NCBI GenBank assembly: GCA_002309425.1
Contig: DBXD01000054.1
Coordinates: 1 to 22,192, forward strand
Direction of reading: 5' to 3'
DNA: 22,192 bases
Source: Cyanobacteria bacterium UBA1221
Lineage (GTDB): Bacteria > Cyanobacteriota > Vampirovibrionia > Gastranaerophilales > Gastranaerophilaceae
A program made the translations under genes and the position numbers. Of this stretch, positions 6,095 to 13,549 are shown in pieces. The stretch's first letter is position 1. Each line of letters opens with the position of its first letter. The notes beneath the pieces are model-generated. The model was not told where the DNA came from, did no database searches, and saw nothing but the letters and a program-made list of their open reading frames with translations.

Positions 6095-7192
6095 CTATAA
6101 GCCTGTATGCTCATTAAGTTTCAGAACATCAATAACCTGTAATACGGATATCATTTCATCATATAGAATTTCAAATGTATTTGTATCGGAATCTTTAAAG
6201 TCATTACCCATTGAAAACATGTCTTTACCCGTATGGATAGCCAAAAACAGTTTGTTATCTTTAAAAGAGCCTCTTATATATTTTGCTTTAAAAGCAAAAC
6301 TTAAGTTTTCTATTCGTTCTATAAAAGCGGTAGTTAGTAAGTACCTCGCTTCAATCTGGTCATCGGAAAATACCCTGTACTTATTTTCAAAAGATACTGA
6401 TTCAAGTTTTACATTTTTGTATATCTTACGGTCAAAAGGAATTTTTAATGAGCGGAAAGATTTTTCGTGAAAAAAAGTGTGCCCTTTAAAATGTTTAGGC
6501 ATATCAAATTCTAAGATTACCCCGCGGAATACCGAATACTGAAAGATTTTCCACGAAAAAACTACGACTGCGATGGCAGCAAGTATCGGAAATAATCCCA
6601 TTGTCATAAAAGACAGCCAAACAATGAGAAATGGTATAAGTAATATCGTTCCGGCATTAAATATACGGGTATCCGTTTCGATTATATTGATTTTTGCACC
6701 GTTAAAATCTCCCGATATTACGTCGTCAAAAACTATCCAAGGGCACGGATTAAGAATTTTCTGCTCTCTTATGAGCTTTGAAATATTAGAGGCTTCTTTC
6801 TGTTCGTTCGGTCCATATCCGAAAGCTTTGTTCGAGAATGCTTTGCTCCACTTTGAATTTGTCAGAAAAATCTGAGAGAATTTAGACATCAATTCTTTTT
6901 TTAATTCTCCCTCGAATCCGTGTTTAATCTCGTTGGTATTGCTGTTACGCATCAAATAAAAAAGGATACCAAAACCTATAAATGGCACGGGTACCAGATA
7001 TATGCAAGCTTTAGGACTCAACAAAGCTAAAACAAAAACCATCAGAAATGATAAAAATGTGAAATAGAAGGTAATAAGCCTCGGCAAACCTTCCCGCCGT
7101 ATCTCATTATGCTCTGGCAATCTCTTTTTTACATCATTGTAAAAGAAATCTATAAATTCCTGTTTCATTTGAGAATAGGTTTTCTCTTCCAT
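6095..7192 (-). CDS. DUF3137 membrane protein
   Basis: 365 aa. Two pairs of membrane helices (about 38-58 and 64-81; about 180-198 and 200-216) alternate with soluble parts. The C-terminal stretch FENKYRVFSDDQIEARYLLT (268-287) is the hallmark of DUF3137 proteins, followed by a domain containing GSFKDNKLFLAI. Function unknown. DUF3137 genes are often found beside lemA genes; a LemA gene is present in this window about 4 kb away, which fits loosely. GGGAG lies 7 nt before the ATG. A candidate promoter is TTGCCA (7246-7251), 17 bp, TACATT (7223-7228). Confidence 0.82.
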   Translation of the reverse strand: MEEKTYSQMKQEFIDFFYNDVKKRLPEHNEIRREGLPRLITFYFTFLSFLMVFVLALLSPKACIYLVPVPFIGFGILFYLMRNSNTNEIKHGFEGELKKELMSKFSQIFLTNSKWSKAFSNKAFGYGPNEQKEASNISKLIREQKILNPCPWIVFDDVISGDFNGAKINIIETDTRIFNAGTILLIPFLIVWLSFMTMGLFPILAAIAVVVFSWKIFQYSVFRGVILEFDMPKHFKGHTFFHEKSFRSLKIPFDRKIYKNVKLESVSFENKYRVFSDDQIEARYLLTTAFIERIENLSFAFKAKYIRGSFKDNKLFLAIHTGKDMFSMGNDFKDSDTNTFEILYDEMISVLQVIDVLKLNEHTGL

Positions 7193-7368
7193 AAAAAGCT
7201 CCCTTTATTAATTAATACCTTAAATGTACAACACGTAAGAATTAATGGCAAGAATTAAATAAATTTTCAACTATAAATCAGAAATTAAACTTATTATATC
7301 TTTACAAAATATCAAAAAAATTTTTTCCCTCATTTATATATATTAGGTAAGAATAATGGAGAACGAAT

Positions 7369-7836
7369 ATGAGAATTTCTGCTATTGCAAACAGTTATAG
7401 CAACTACAATACAGTCAGCAACTACAAAAGCCGATATGTAAGTAAGCCTGATAATAATATTACACAAGCTTTTAAAGGCTGTTTAGACAGTGAGGAAGAG
7501 ATAAACAGAGTATTGGAAATGTTGAAGAATAATGTTACACAAATCAAACGATGTAGCAATGAGGAAGAAATGACAAAAAGCTTGGTAGAAAGTATAAAAA
7601 ATTTATGTGATACCTGGGGTTCAATGGGTTGTACAGAAGATTCTGCCGGTGTAATGCTTATTCCACCGAAAAATTTAGCCGAATTTTTGGGAGAAGATAT
7701 TCTTGATTATCCGGATTATAATGAATTAATCGGAATATGTGTAGGAGTCGGAGACGCTTATGGTCCTGTTGAATTGTGGACAAAGGCCTATGAAGCACAT
7801 TTGGTTCTGGTGCCAAGGCATATATTAAAAAAGTAA
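7369..7836 (+). CDS. Orphan 155-aa protein with F-x-G type N-terminus
   Basis: I do not recognise this protein. It begins MRISAIANSY, continues with a Ser/Asn/Tyr-rich stretch and reaches AFKG at 34-37. That is the same layout as five other orphan proteins in this window (M-K/R/H-I/V, then a short polar linker, then F-x-G). The remainder (40-155) is mixed alpha/beta-looking and acidic, with no membrane segment, signal peptide or enzyme motif I know; cysteines are at 38, 57, 79, 88 and about 125. GGAGA precedes the ATG by 7 nt, and TATATATTAGGTAAGAAT (about 7340) lies just before it. It is monocistronic, ending at a bidirectional terminator shared with aspS. Confidence 0.75.
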   Translation: MRISAIANSYSNYNTVSNYKSRYVSKPDNNITQAFKGCLDSEEEINRVLEMLKNNVTQIKRCSNEEEMTKSLVESIKNLCDTWGSMGCTEDSAGVMLIPPKNLAEFLGEDILDYPDYNELIGICVGVGDAYGPVELWTKAYEAHLVLVPRHILKK

Positions 7837-7848
7837 AAAGTGTATGAC

Positions 7849-7880
7849 AAACGGGTCGGATTTTTAAATCCGACCCGTTT
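7849..7880. terminator. Bidirectional terminator between the orphan gene and aspS
   Basis: A perfect 13-bp stem, AAACGGGTCGGAT (7849-7861) / ATCCGACCCGTTT (7868-7880), with a T-rich loop, sits between two convergent genes. A/T-rich flanks serve both strands. Confidence 0.85.
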
Positions 7881-7885
7881 AAGCA

Positions 7886-9664
7886 TTATTTTGTTTGAAC
7901 CGTACTTTTTAGATGAAGTTCTCTTAACTGTTGCAGAGAAGCCTCTCCGGGAGCATCACTCATCAGACACTTAGCACCTGAGTTTTTCGGGAAAGCAATG
8001 ACATCCCTGATTGATTCCGTTCTGCATAACAGCGCAACGAGTCTGTCTAACCCGATAGCCAAACCGGCGTGCGGAGGGGTACCGTACTGAAGTGCATTAA
8101 CCATGAATCCGAATTTTTCCTCGGCTTCTTCCTGAGTTAATCCCAGAGCTTTGAAGATTTCGGACTGAACTTCGGATGAGTGAATTCTGACTGAACCTCC
8201 GCCTAATTCGGTACCGTTATAAACTATATCATATGCAATGGATTTTACATTGCCTAAATCTCCGGCTTTTAACTTATCCATATCTTCAAGACAAGGTGAG
8301 GTGAACGGATGGTGCATTGCCATAAATCTGTTTTCTTCATCACTCCATTCAAACATCGGGAAATCTACAACCCACAATAAATTGTGTTTGCTTTCATCAA
8401 TAAGGTTCAGTGATTTACCGAAGTGTAATCTTAATCTTCCCATAATGTCATAAACAAGTTTCGGTTTGTCCGCAACGAAGAAGATTATATCGCCTGCCTG
8501 AGCCTGAGCTCTGTCCTGAATAGCTTTTGCCTGTTCTTCCGTTACAAATTTAAGAACAGGGGATTTTGCAGTGCCGTCTTCAAGATAAATTATATTAGCA
8601 AGAGCCTTTGCGCCAAAGGATACCGCTAATTTGGTAATATCATCAATATCTTTTCTTGAATAACTTGCTCCGCCCGGAATTCTTATACCGCGAACGATTC
8701 CTCCGTTCAGTAAAGTGTTCTTAACTATGTCGAAATTCGATTCCAATATAATATCGCCAATATCAAACAGCTCCAGACCGAAACGTGTATCGGGTTTATC
8801 TGAGCCGTATCTGTCCATAGCTTCCTGCCAAGGCATTTGTATAAACGGAGGTTTAACCTCGACTCCTGCAGCTTTAAATGTTTCAACTATTAAGCCTTCA
8901 ACTGTCCTTATAACGTCCTGCTGTTTAACGAAAGACATTTCAAGGTCAATCTGAGTAAATTCCGGTTGTCTGTCCGCACGTAAATCTTCATCACGGAAAC
9001 ATTTTGCAATCTGATAATATCTCTCAATTCCGCCAACCATCAGCAGTTGCTTAAATATTTGCGGTGATTGGGGAAGCGCATAGAATTTGCCTTCCTGTAC
9101 TCTTGACGGTACCAGATAATCTCTTGCTCCCTCAGGCGTAGTTTTAATCAAAATCGGGGTTTCAACTTCAAGAAACTCCTCGCTGTTTAAATAGCTTCTT
9201 GCAGCTTGACATATCTTGTGACGGAGTTTTAAATTATTAAGCATTTTTTCCCGTCTTATATCAAGATATCTGTATTTTAATCTTACGTCTTCCGAAACAT
9301 TTTCATCATCAAGAACAAACGGCAAAACTTTTGAAGTTGAAAGGATTTCCATGCTTTCGGGGTACATTTCAACCTGTCCTGTCGGATATTTTTCGTTATA
9401 AGTTTCTTCCGGCCTGCGTGTAATTTTGCCTTTAACCGTAATAACGTATTCGGAACGAACCTTTTCCATAGTTTTATGAACTTCGGGATTTATTTGGGGA
9501 TTTGTAACAATCTGGAAAAATCCGCTTCTGTCCCTTAATTCTACAAATAAAATACCGCCCAAATCACGGATTGTTGAAGCCCACCCTGAAAGTGTCACTT
9601 CCTGTCCTACGTTTTGCAGATTTAACTCTCCGCAATTATGTGATTTCATTTCTGTTCTGATCAT
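7886..9664 (-). CDS. aspS: Aspartyl-tRNA synthetase
   Basis: 592 aa, matching the bacterial type (E. coli 590). It charges tRNA-Asp with aspartate in the cytoplasm. Parts in order: N-terminal OB-fold anticodon-binding domain (about 1-105); class II catalytic core with motif 1 region FLEVETPIL (164-172), TPEGARDYLVPSR (176-188) and motif 2 FRDEDLRADRQPEFTQID (223-240); the bacterial GAD insertion (about 290-420); and motif 3 GLAIGLDRLVALL (534-546, R541). RDLGG at 33-37 has Leu where several non-discriminating AspRS enzymes have His, so a tRNA-Asp-specific enzyme is more likely; that is a family-level inference. The start at 9664 has AGAGGAAGAG upstream. Confidence 0.97.
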   Translation of the reverse strand: MIRTEMKSHNCGELNLQNVGQEVTLSGWASTIRDLGGILFVELRDRSGFFQIVTNPQINPEVHKTMEKVRSEYVITVKGKITRRPEETYNEKYPTGQVEMYPESMEILSTSKVLPFVLDDENVSEDVRLKYRYLDIRREKMLNNLKLRHKICQAARSYLNSEEFLEVETPILIKTTPEGARDYLVPSRVQEGKFYALPQSPQIFKQLLMVGGIERYYQIAKCFRDEDLRADRQPEFTQIDLEMSFVKQQDVIRTVEGLIVETFKAAGVEVKPPFIQMPWQEAMDRYGSDKPDTRFGLELFDIGDIILESNFDIVKNTLLNGGIVRGIRIPGGASYSRKDIDDITKLAVSFGAKALANIIYLEDGTAKSPVLKFVTEEQAKAIQDRAQAQAGDIIFFVADKPKLVYDIMGRLRLHFGKSLNLIDESKHNLLWVVDFPMFEWSDEENRFMAMHHPFTSPCLEDMDKLKAGDLGNVKSIAYDIVYNGTELGGGSVRIHSSEVQSEIFKALGLTQEEAEEKFGFMVNALQYGTPPHAGLAIGLDRLVALLCRTESIRDVIAFPKNSGAKCLMSDAPGEASLQQLRELHLKSTVQTK

Positions 9665-9701
9665 TTTTCTCTTCCTCTATGTATAATCTATGTTCAAATC
9701 C

Positions 9702-9757
9702 TACCAAAAACAAAAGAAATAGTAAACCATTATTATCAATAACAGTTTACTATTTCT
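9702..9757 (-). terminator. Terminator of the 321-aa orphan gene
   Basis: A perfect 14-bp inverted repeat, AAGAAATAGTAAAC (9714-9727) / GTTTACTATTTCTT (9744-9757), is followed on the minus strand by TTTTGTTTTT. It separates the 321-aa gene from aspS. Confidence 0.75.
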
Positions 9758-9780
9758 TAAACAATTAATTATTCTTATAT

Positions 9781-10746
9781 TTATGGTTTCTCAATAGTAT
9801 CTATTAATTTCCCATCCTTATTATAGATAAATTTTCTTATCATTGAACCGTAGTCCCGAACCATTTCTCTGCGAACACCTTTTTTATATGTTCTTTTTGT
9901 TTTTACAACTGTTGGATTGCCGCTTACTGGATCATTATAGAATTTCATGGCAGTTTTCTCAATTTTAGGTCCAAACAGCCAGAATTTCTTCTTTTCACGT
10001 GCAGCAATAAAATCTTTATACTTATTTAAATCTTCTCTGAAAGCGGGATCTAAGACATCTTCGCCTTTATAGCTAAAATATCCGCGGACTTTTCCGCCGG
10101 GGATTCGAGCGATTTCTGTTCTATATTTCACAGCCCCGTCAGCTTTGTCAAACAGAATGTATTCCTCTATATTGAGATTTTCCTTTCTTCCCTTTCTGCC
10201 AAAAAGCTTTCTAAAGGTACTATTCATTTCTTCCGAACCTTCACCGATAAGTTTAATTACATTGTTATTACCATGCTTAACAGTATATTCTTTAATTTTA
10301 CCGCTCTGATACTCCGCTCTTAAAACCGCTGTACCATCAGCCGCAGTAATTATTTTTGCAGAGGTTACGGTATCTTTTGTCCTGCCTGCAACCTGTGCAA
10401 ATTTTTCTTCTACACCATCCAAATAATCTGCCATTTTTGTTTCTATTCTTGAATAAACTTCCTGCAGATTAAGAGTTTTAGGTCCTCCGCCAAGCCAGCC
10501 TTTTATTTTTTTGCCAAACAACCCTTTTCTTCCGGCAAAAACAACAGCTCCTGTTATTGCAAGATATTTAAGAAACGAACCCAGAAAACTAGGGTTTCTT
10601 CTGTTACCTTTACCACCCTCTGCCGGAACAAATTCATCCTGCTGTCCGTAGGCTCTTGGATAAAGCTCGATAACCGGAGTGGGGTTTTTAAAATTTACAT
10701 CGCCGTGATATAACACATTTGTACTTGCCGGAGTAATGTCAGACAT
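9781..10746 (-). CDS. Orphan 321-aa protein with one membrane segment
   Basis: Function not recognised. The N-terminal region of about 50 residues is Pro/Asn-rich (contains YHGDVNFKN at 13-21), followed by one hydrophobic segment with a basic flank (about 56-72, then GRKGLFGKK). After a glycine-rich turn the rest of the chain (90-321) is long, charged and rich in Lys/Arg, with repeated beta-like stretches such as KIKEYTVKHG and MIRKFIYNKDGKLIDTI, reminiscent of short sequence-repeat proteins. There is no Sec signal peptide. AAAGG lies about 10 nt before the ATG. It is bounded by its own terminator on the aspS side and is not clearly in an operon. Confidence 0.72.
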   Translation of the reverse strand: MSDITPASTNVLYHGDVNFKNPTPVIELYPRAYGQQDEFVPAEGGKGNRRNPSFLGSFLKYLAITGAVVFAGRKGLFGKKIKGWLGGGPKTLNLQEVYSRIETKMADYLDGVEEKFAQVAGRTKDTVTSAKIITAADGTAVLRAEYQSGKIKEYTVKHGNNNVIKLIGEGSEEMNSTFRKLFGRKGRKENLNIEEYILFDKADGAVKYRTEIARIPGGKVRGYFSYKGEDVLDPAFREDLNKYKDFIAAREKKKFWLFGPKIEKTAMKFYNDPVSGNPTVVKTKRTYKKGVRREMVRDYGSMIRKFIYNKDGKLIDTIEKP

Positions 10747-10857
10747 AAAAACTAACCTTTCTGCATTTTAATGCATCTTATATATGCAAAAAAACAAAAT
10801 TCAGAAATATTGCTAGTTTTAGTAAAAATATCCTTTAAATTTTACAAATCTTAATCT

Positions 10858-11256
10858 TTAGAATGTTGCAGTCGGGATAAACTGCTGGTTCATCAAATCA
10901 TTCGGATTATAAAATTTCGGAAAGTTGTCATAATTCATCGGTGAATTTTTAACATCCTGCGGATCAAACTGTTGTGGATTTGCAGATGGCTGGACTCTTT
11001 TTATAACTTTTTTTACTGGTTTAATATCATCTTCATCCAGAGTAATTTCATCCAGACTGTCCGCAGAAGTGTCTTTATTTTTCTTTTTGCGTAAATGAAA
11101 GTCGCCCGGCTCGGGAAGTCCGTATTGAAATCTGGACATATCAGGTCTTGTATAATATTTTACTGATGCAACCCCCGGTGTAACCGTGGCTTCATCTGCC
11201 GCAAGAACCGGTACTGATAATGATACCAACGCTAATAAAAACAAAAACTTTTTCAT
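10858..11256 (-). CDS. Predicted secreted 132-aa protein, function unknown
   Basis: A classical signal peptide (1-19, ending VPVLA before ADE) is followed by a hydrophilic, Pro/Asp/Lys-rich chain without cysteines. It includes a KKKNK basic patch (about 58-62), an acidic stretch (DEITLDEDD, 69-77) and a C-terminus rich in Asn, Pro and Phe (FPKFYNPNDLMNQQF). The composition suggests a disordered periplasmic or surface protein. No family recognised. AGGGG lies 7 nt before the ATG and a near-consensus promoter is present upstream. Confidence 0.75.
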   Translation of the reverse strand: MKKFLFLLALVSLSVPVLAADEATVTPGVASVKYYTRPDMSRFQYGLPEPGDFHLRKKKNKDTSADSLDEITLDEDDIKPVKKVIKRVQPSANPQQFDPQDVKNSPMNYDNFPKFYNPNDLMNQQFIPTATF

Positions 11257-11283
11257 AATAATACCCCTATAACTTATGATGAG

Positions 11284-11312
11284 ATATTATCATGAGAAAA
11301 AAGTCCTGTCAA
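11284..11312 (-). promoter_or_regulatory. Near-consensus promoter for the secreted 132-aa protein gene
   Basis: On the minus strand TTGACA (11307-11312), a 17-bp spacer and TAATAT (11284-11289), about 28 bp before the ATG at 11256. Confidence 0.7.
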
Positions 11313-11340
11313 AGATTTTTGATTATCCTACAAATGAATG

Positions 11341-11380
11341 TTTACACATAAAAAATACTACATTAAAGTGAATATGTAGT
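11341..11380 (+). promoter_or_regulatory. Candidate lemA promoter overlapped by an inverted repeat
   Basis: TTTACA (11341-11346), 17 bp, TAAAGT (11364-11369). The -10 lies in the centre of a perfect inverted repeat, ACTACAT (11357-11363) / ATGTAGT (11374-11380), an arrangement typical of a repressor operator. No regulator gene is recognisable nearby. Confidence 0.4.
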
Positions 11381-11405
11381 GTAAATATTTGAAAGCGAGG
11401 ATTAC

Positions 11406-12008
11406 ATGGGTAAAATATTTATTCCGATTGGTCAGTTCCAGTTATCACTGTGGATGATAGTTTTGCTGGTACTTTTAATCATGGCATGGCTGGTATATGT
11501 CGGATTAATCAAAAAGAGAAACAACGTTAAGGAAGCTTTTGCAAGTATAGATGTGCAATTAAAGAAAAGGTATGACTTAATTCCGAATGTGCTGTTCATA
11601 GCAAACAAGTTCATGGAGCACGAAAGAGAATTGCTTACGGGAATTACTGAATTAAGGGCACAGGCTGTGAAGATGCCGGCAGAATTGGCGCAGGCTAAGC
11701 AAAAAATAGATTTGGATAACCAAATTAGTGGTATGATGGGCAAATTGATGGTTGCTGTTGAAAATTATCCGCAATTAAAATCCGACCAAACAATGATACA
11801 GGCAATGCAGACGTATAGTGAACAGGAAGAACATATTGCTGCCGCAAGAAGATTTTACAACTCAGCAGTTAAAGAGTTGAACAATGCGGTAGAAATTTTC
11901 CCGAGTTCATTGGTCGCCGTCATGGTAGGAGTAAAAGCTGCACCGTTCTTTGAAGCTTCCGAACAGGAACGCCAAAAAATTGATGCAAGTTCCTATTTTA
12001 CAAAATAG
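11406..12008 (+). CDS. lemA: LemA-family membrane-anchored coiled protein
   Basis: 200 aa, the usual LemA length. One membrane helix (about 14-35) is followed by KKRNNVKEAFASIDVQLKKRYDLIPN (36-61), the conserved first LemA helix. VENYPQLKSDQ, then EEHIAAARRFYNSAVKELNNA and FPSSLVAVMVGVKAAPFF, are the conserved C-terminal blocks. LemA proteins form anchored helical bundles with most of the chain on one side of the membrane; their function is unsettled. GAGG lies 7 nt before the ATG. The gene is monocistronic, with its own terminator. Confidence 0.93.
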   Translation: MGKIFIPIGQFQLSLWMIVLLVLLIMAWLVYVGLIKKRNNVKEAFASIDVQLKKRYDLIPNVLFIANKFMEHERELLTGITELRAQAVKMPAELAQAKQKIDLDNQISGMMGKLMVAVENYPQLKSDQTMIQAMQTYSEQEEHIAAARRFYNSAVKELNNAVEIFPSSLVAVMVGVKAAPFFEASEQERQKIDASSYFTK

Positions 12009-12032
12009 TTAAGTATAAAAATTCAATAAACA

Positions 12033-12061
12033 GAAAAAGACATGTAAAGCATGTCTTTTTC
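12033..12061 (+). terminator. Terminator after lemA
   Basis: A perfect 12-bp stem, GAAAAAGACATG (12033-12044) / CATGTCTTTTTC (12050-12061), loop TAAAG, with the T-run in the distal arm. Confidence 0.85.
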
Positions 12062-12104
12062 TTTACTATAAAATTTTTTTGGTGTACTATAGAAATATAA
12101 AAAC

Positions 12105-12126
12105 TTGACAATTAAATAAGTATAAT
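12105..12126 (+). promoter_or_regulatory. Possible tRNA-Leu promoter with abnormal spacing
   Basis: A consensus TTGACA (12105-12110) and a consensus TATAAT (12121-12126) are only 10 bp apart; 16-18 bp is normal. Either TATAAT works with a poor upstream -35, or TTGACA works with a poor -10 at about 12126-12131, or bases have been lost. Confidence 0.4.
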
Positions 12127-12140
12127 ATGTTGAGGTAGGA

Positions 12141-12171
12141 CTCCGGTTTTGAACAGAGTTCAAAAATGGAG
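12141..12171 (+). other. Hairpin in the tRNA-Leu leader
   Basis: TTTTGAAC (12147-12154) pairs with GTTCAAAA (12158-12165) around AGA, inside an outer CTCC (12141-12144) / GGAG (12168-12171). It lies just upstream of the duplicated tRNA segment and could be a processing structure or the remnant of an insertion. Confidence 0.45.
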
Positions 12172-12176
12172 AAATA

Positions 12177-12212
12177 GGAATCGGTATATGTCGACGTGAC
12201 GGAATCGGTATA
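12177..12212 (+). repeat. 12-bp direct repeat entering the tRNA-Leu D-loop
   Basis: GGAATCGGTATA occurs at 12177-12188 and again at 12201-12212 (period 24 bp). The second copy is the D-loop of tRNA-Leu; the first lies in the leader just before the tRNA 5' end at 12190. Confidence 0.75.
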
Positions 12213-12271
12213 CGTGCACGTTTGAGGGGCGTGTGGGGAAACCCGTGCGGGTTCAAGTCCCGCCGTCGACA
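12190..12271 (+). tRNA. tRNA-Leu (anticodon GAG)
   Basis: 82 nt with a class II cloverleaf. Acceptor GTCGACG/CGTCGAC, D-arm ACG-GAATCGGTATA-CGT, anticodon stem CACGT/GCGTG with loop TTGAGGG (anticodon GAG), long variable arm (GGG-GAAA-CCC) and T-arm GCGGG-TTCAAGT-CCCGC. The discriminator is A. CCA is not encoded here, but a repeat of the 3' end at 12576-12591 is followed by CCA. The gene marks the boundary of the accessory-looking stretch. Confidence 0.95.
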
Positions 12272-12310
12272 ATTAAAAGAGGACAAGATTGTTTCTTGTC
12301 CTCTTTTAAT
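12272..12310 (+). terminator. Strong terminator directly after tRNA-Leu
   Basis: A perfect 16-bp stem, ATTAAAAGAGGACAAG (12272-12287) / CTTGTCCTCTTTTAAT (12295-12310), starts at the base after the discriminator. Confidence 0.85.
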
Positions 12311-12575
12311 GTTATGGGGAGGAGTTAAACCTGCCGAATGCGGGTTCAGCGGATTTTGACAATAGTGAAGTGAGCGGCGAGTTATACAATAAAAAGTTTG
12401 CGAGAATATCAAGCTGTTCGCAGGACATACGAGCAAACTTTTTTGTGTTAATTAGTTGACAAAATAAGCGAGCGGAACTATTATGGTGAAAAGTTTGATG
12501 GAGTGACTGTTTATGCCTTTGGCATAAACAAAACGGAATGCAAAAACTTTGAACCGTCAATAATCCAAGACAGAC
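12311..12575. mobile_element. Gene-free palindromic insert between tRNA-Leu 3' repeats
   Basis: About 265 bp without a convincing ORF (a minus frame open over 12312-12560 has no recognisable protein). It contains a hairpin AAAAAGTTTGC (12391-12401) / GCAAACTTTTT (12433-12443) followed by T's. It also has a second foldback centred on GTTTATGCC-TTT-GGCATAAAC (12509-12529), whose outer AAAGTTT/AAACTTT arms also pair. With the flanking 16-bp repeats it looks like a non-autonomous tRNA-targeted element or the scar of a deleted island. Confidence 0.45.
12456..12484 (+). promoter_or_regulatory. Consensus promoter inside the insert, reading toward 12613
   Basis: TTGACA (12456-12461), an exact 17-bp spacer and TATTAT (12479-12484). 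The transcript would start near 12491 and carry a leader of about 120 nt containing the GTTTATGCC/GGCATAAAC hairpin and the copied tRNA-Leu 3' end before the AAGGAG of the next gene. Confidence 0.65.
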
Positions 12576-12612
12576 AGTCCCGCCGTCGACACCATTTTAA
12601 GGAGTATGTGTT

Positions 12613-12975
12613 ATGAAAGTACAGTCTATCGGCAAGCAAAGTAAAAATATCAATTTTAGCGGGTTGTATAAAATACCTGCTGAGAATATTGGTGAAAGTA
12701 TTGTTAATTTGGCCGACAAATATAATTGTTTGTGTGTTCCATCAGCACAATTAGCCAATAAGTACTGGTATGTTTTAACTCCTGAGACAAAGGAAACGGA
12801 AGAAGAATTTGAGAAGGCATTTTTAGAACATTTGGGAACGTACTGGAAAGCTCACTTTAGAGCTGGTTTTAACAGCCAAGTTTGTGAAAAAATTTTTGCG
12901 ACGACAAAGTTAATAGATAATGGAGAAAATTGGGTGACAGCAGAAGATAAGCATGATTTGGATGTTCAATTTTAG
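12613..12975 (+). CDS. Orphan 120-aa protein with F-x-G type N-terminus
   Basis: Not recognised. It begins MKVQSIGKQSKNINFSGLYK, with FSG at 15-17, the N-terminal pattern shared with several other genes here. Residues 25-120 are a compact, probably soluble domain with three cysteines (39, 41, 95), aromatic residues (YWYVLTP, TYWKAHF) and an acidic stretch (ETKETEEEFEKAF). No signal peptide or membrane helix. AAGGAG lies 8 nt before the ATG. It is probably transcribed from the promoter in the tRNA-Leu insert, possibly together with the following membrane-protein gene 64 bp downstream. Confidence 0.75.
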   Translation: MKVQSIGKQSKNINFSGLYKIPAENIGESIVNLADKYNCLCVPSAQLANKYWYVLTPETKETEEEFEKAFLEHLGTYWKAHFRAGFNSQVCEKIFATTKLIDNGENWVTAEDKHDLDVQF

Positions 12976-13039
12976 TAATAAACGGGGTGGACTTCAGGTT
13001 TGGTGAAGCCCGACTTACGAACTACTAAGGGGGGATTTT

Positions 13040-13465
13040 ATGTTCGAAGAATGGTTTGAAAGAAAAATACGCAGAAGATTTTCTTTAAGAGCAGTCGGAA
13101 TAACGTTAGGCATTACGTTTATAATACTGTTATTTATGCCTGCGCAGGATATTGAATGCTCAAAAGCAAAAAATTCCTGTTCTATATATACAAGAACTAT
13201 TCTTTCACTTAACCCAACATTAACAAAGCAATTCAGAATTTCTGATATTGATGGTTTCAGAATTGGTTCACACCGCCATCACCACAGGTATAATCGATAC
13301 ACTTCTTATATAGTGAATATTTACTTAAAATCCGGTGAAAAAGTAAGTCTGGCGAACCAAACCCGCAGTTATGAACGTGCGCAGGAAATATGTAATCATA
13401 TCGCAAATGAGGATAATTATTCTTTAAAGGGCAGTTTTTGGAAATCGTTAACTGATAATTATTAA
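13040..13465 (+). CDS. Single-pass membrane protein, intact member of a duplicated pair
   Basis: 141 aa, family not recognised. A basic N-terminus (KIRRRFSLR) leads into one membrane helix (about 18-33). The rest is predicted extracytoplasmic or cytoplasmic beta-rich, with a pair of cysteines (40, 47) that could form a disulfide, a His/Arg-rich turn (SHRHHHRYNRY, 77-87), then YIVNIYLKSGEKVSL, reminiscent of small bacterial PH-like domains (inference only). GGGGGG gives a strong ribosome binding site. A degraded paralogue lies at 16027-16439 with a 57-bp identical stretch. A small hairpin (CTTCA/TGAAG, 12992-13008) lies in the gap before the gene. Confidence 0.75.
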   Translation: MFEEWFERKIRRRFSLRAVGITLGITFIILLFMPAQDIECSKAKNSCSIYTRTILSLNPTLTKQFRISDIDGFRIGSHRHHHRYNRYTSYIVNIYLKSGEKVSLANQTRSYERAQEICNHIANEDNYSLKGSFWKSLTDNY

Positions 13466-13549
13466 ATTTTGTAACTTATTTATTGTTATGTAGCAAAAAA
13501 TATTATTCAGAGCCATTATACTTTATGTTAAAAACATTGGAGGTTTTTT

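Larger units (their letters stand above)
12256..12591 (+). repeat. 16-bp direct repeat of the tRNA-Leu 3' end (att-like)
   Basis: The last 16 nt of tRNA-Leu, AGTCCCGCCGTCGACA (12256-12271), recur exactly at 12576-12591, 320 bp downstream. This is the footprint left when an element integrates into a tRNA 3' end and restores it. No integrase is present in between. Confidence 0.8.

Noticed and set aside
9714..9757. Perfect 14-bp inverted repeat as a mobile-element end
   Set aside because: A T-run on the minus strand and a position right after a stop codon explain it as a terminator.
12312..12560. Minus-strand ORF in the tRNA-Leu insert
   Set aside because: No ribosome binding site or recognisable domain, and it is made of the arms of two hairpins.
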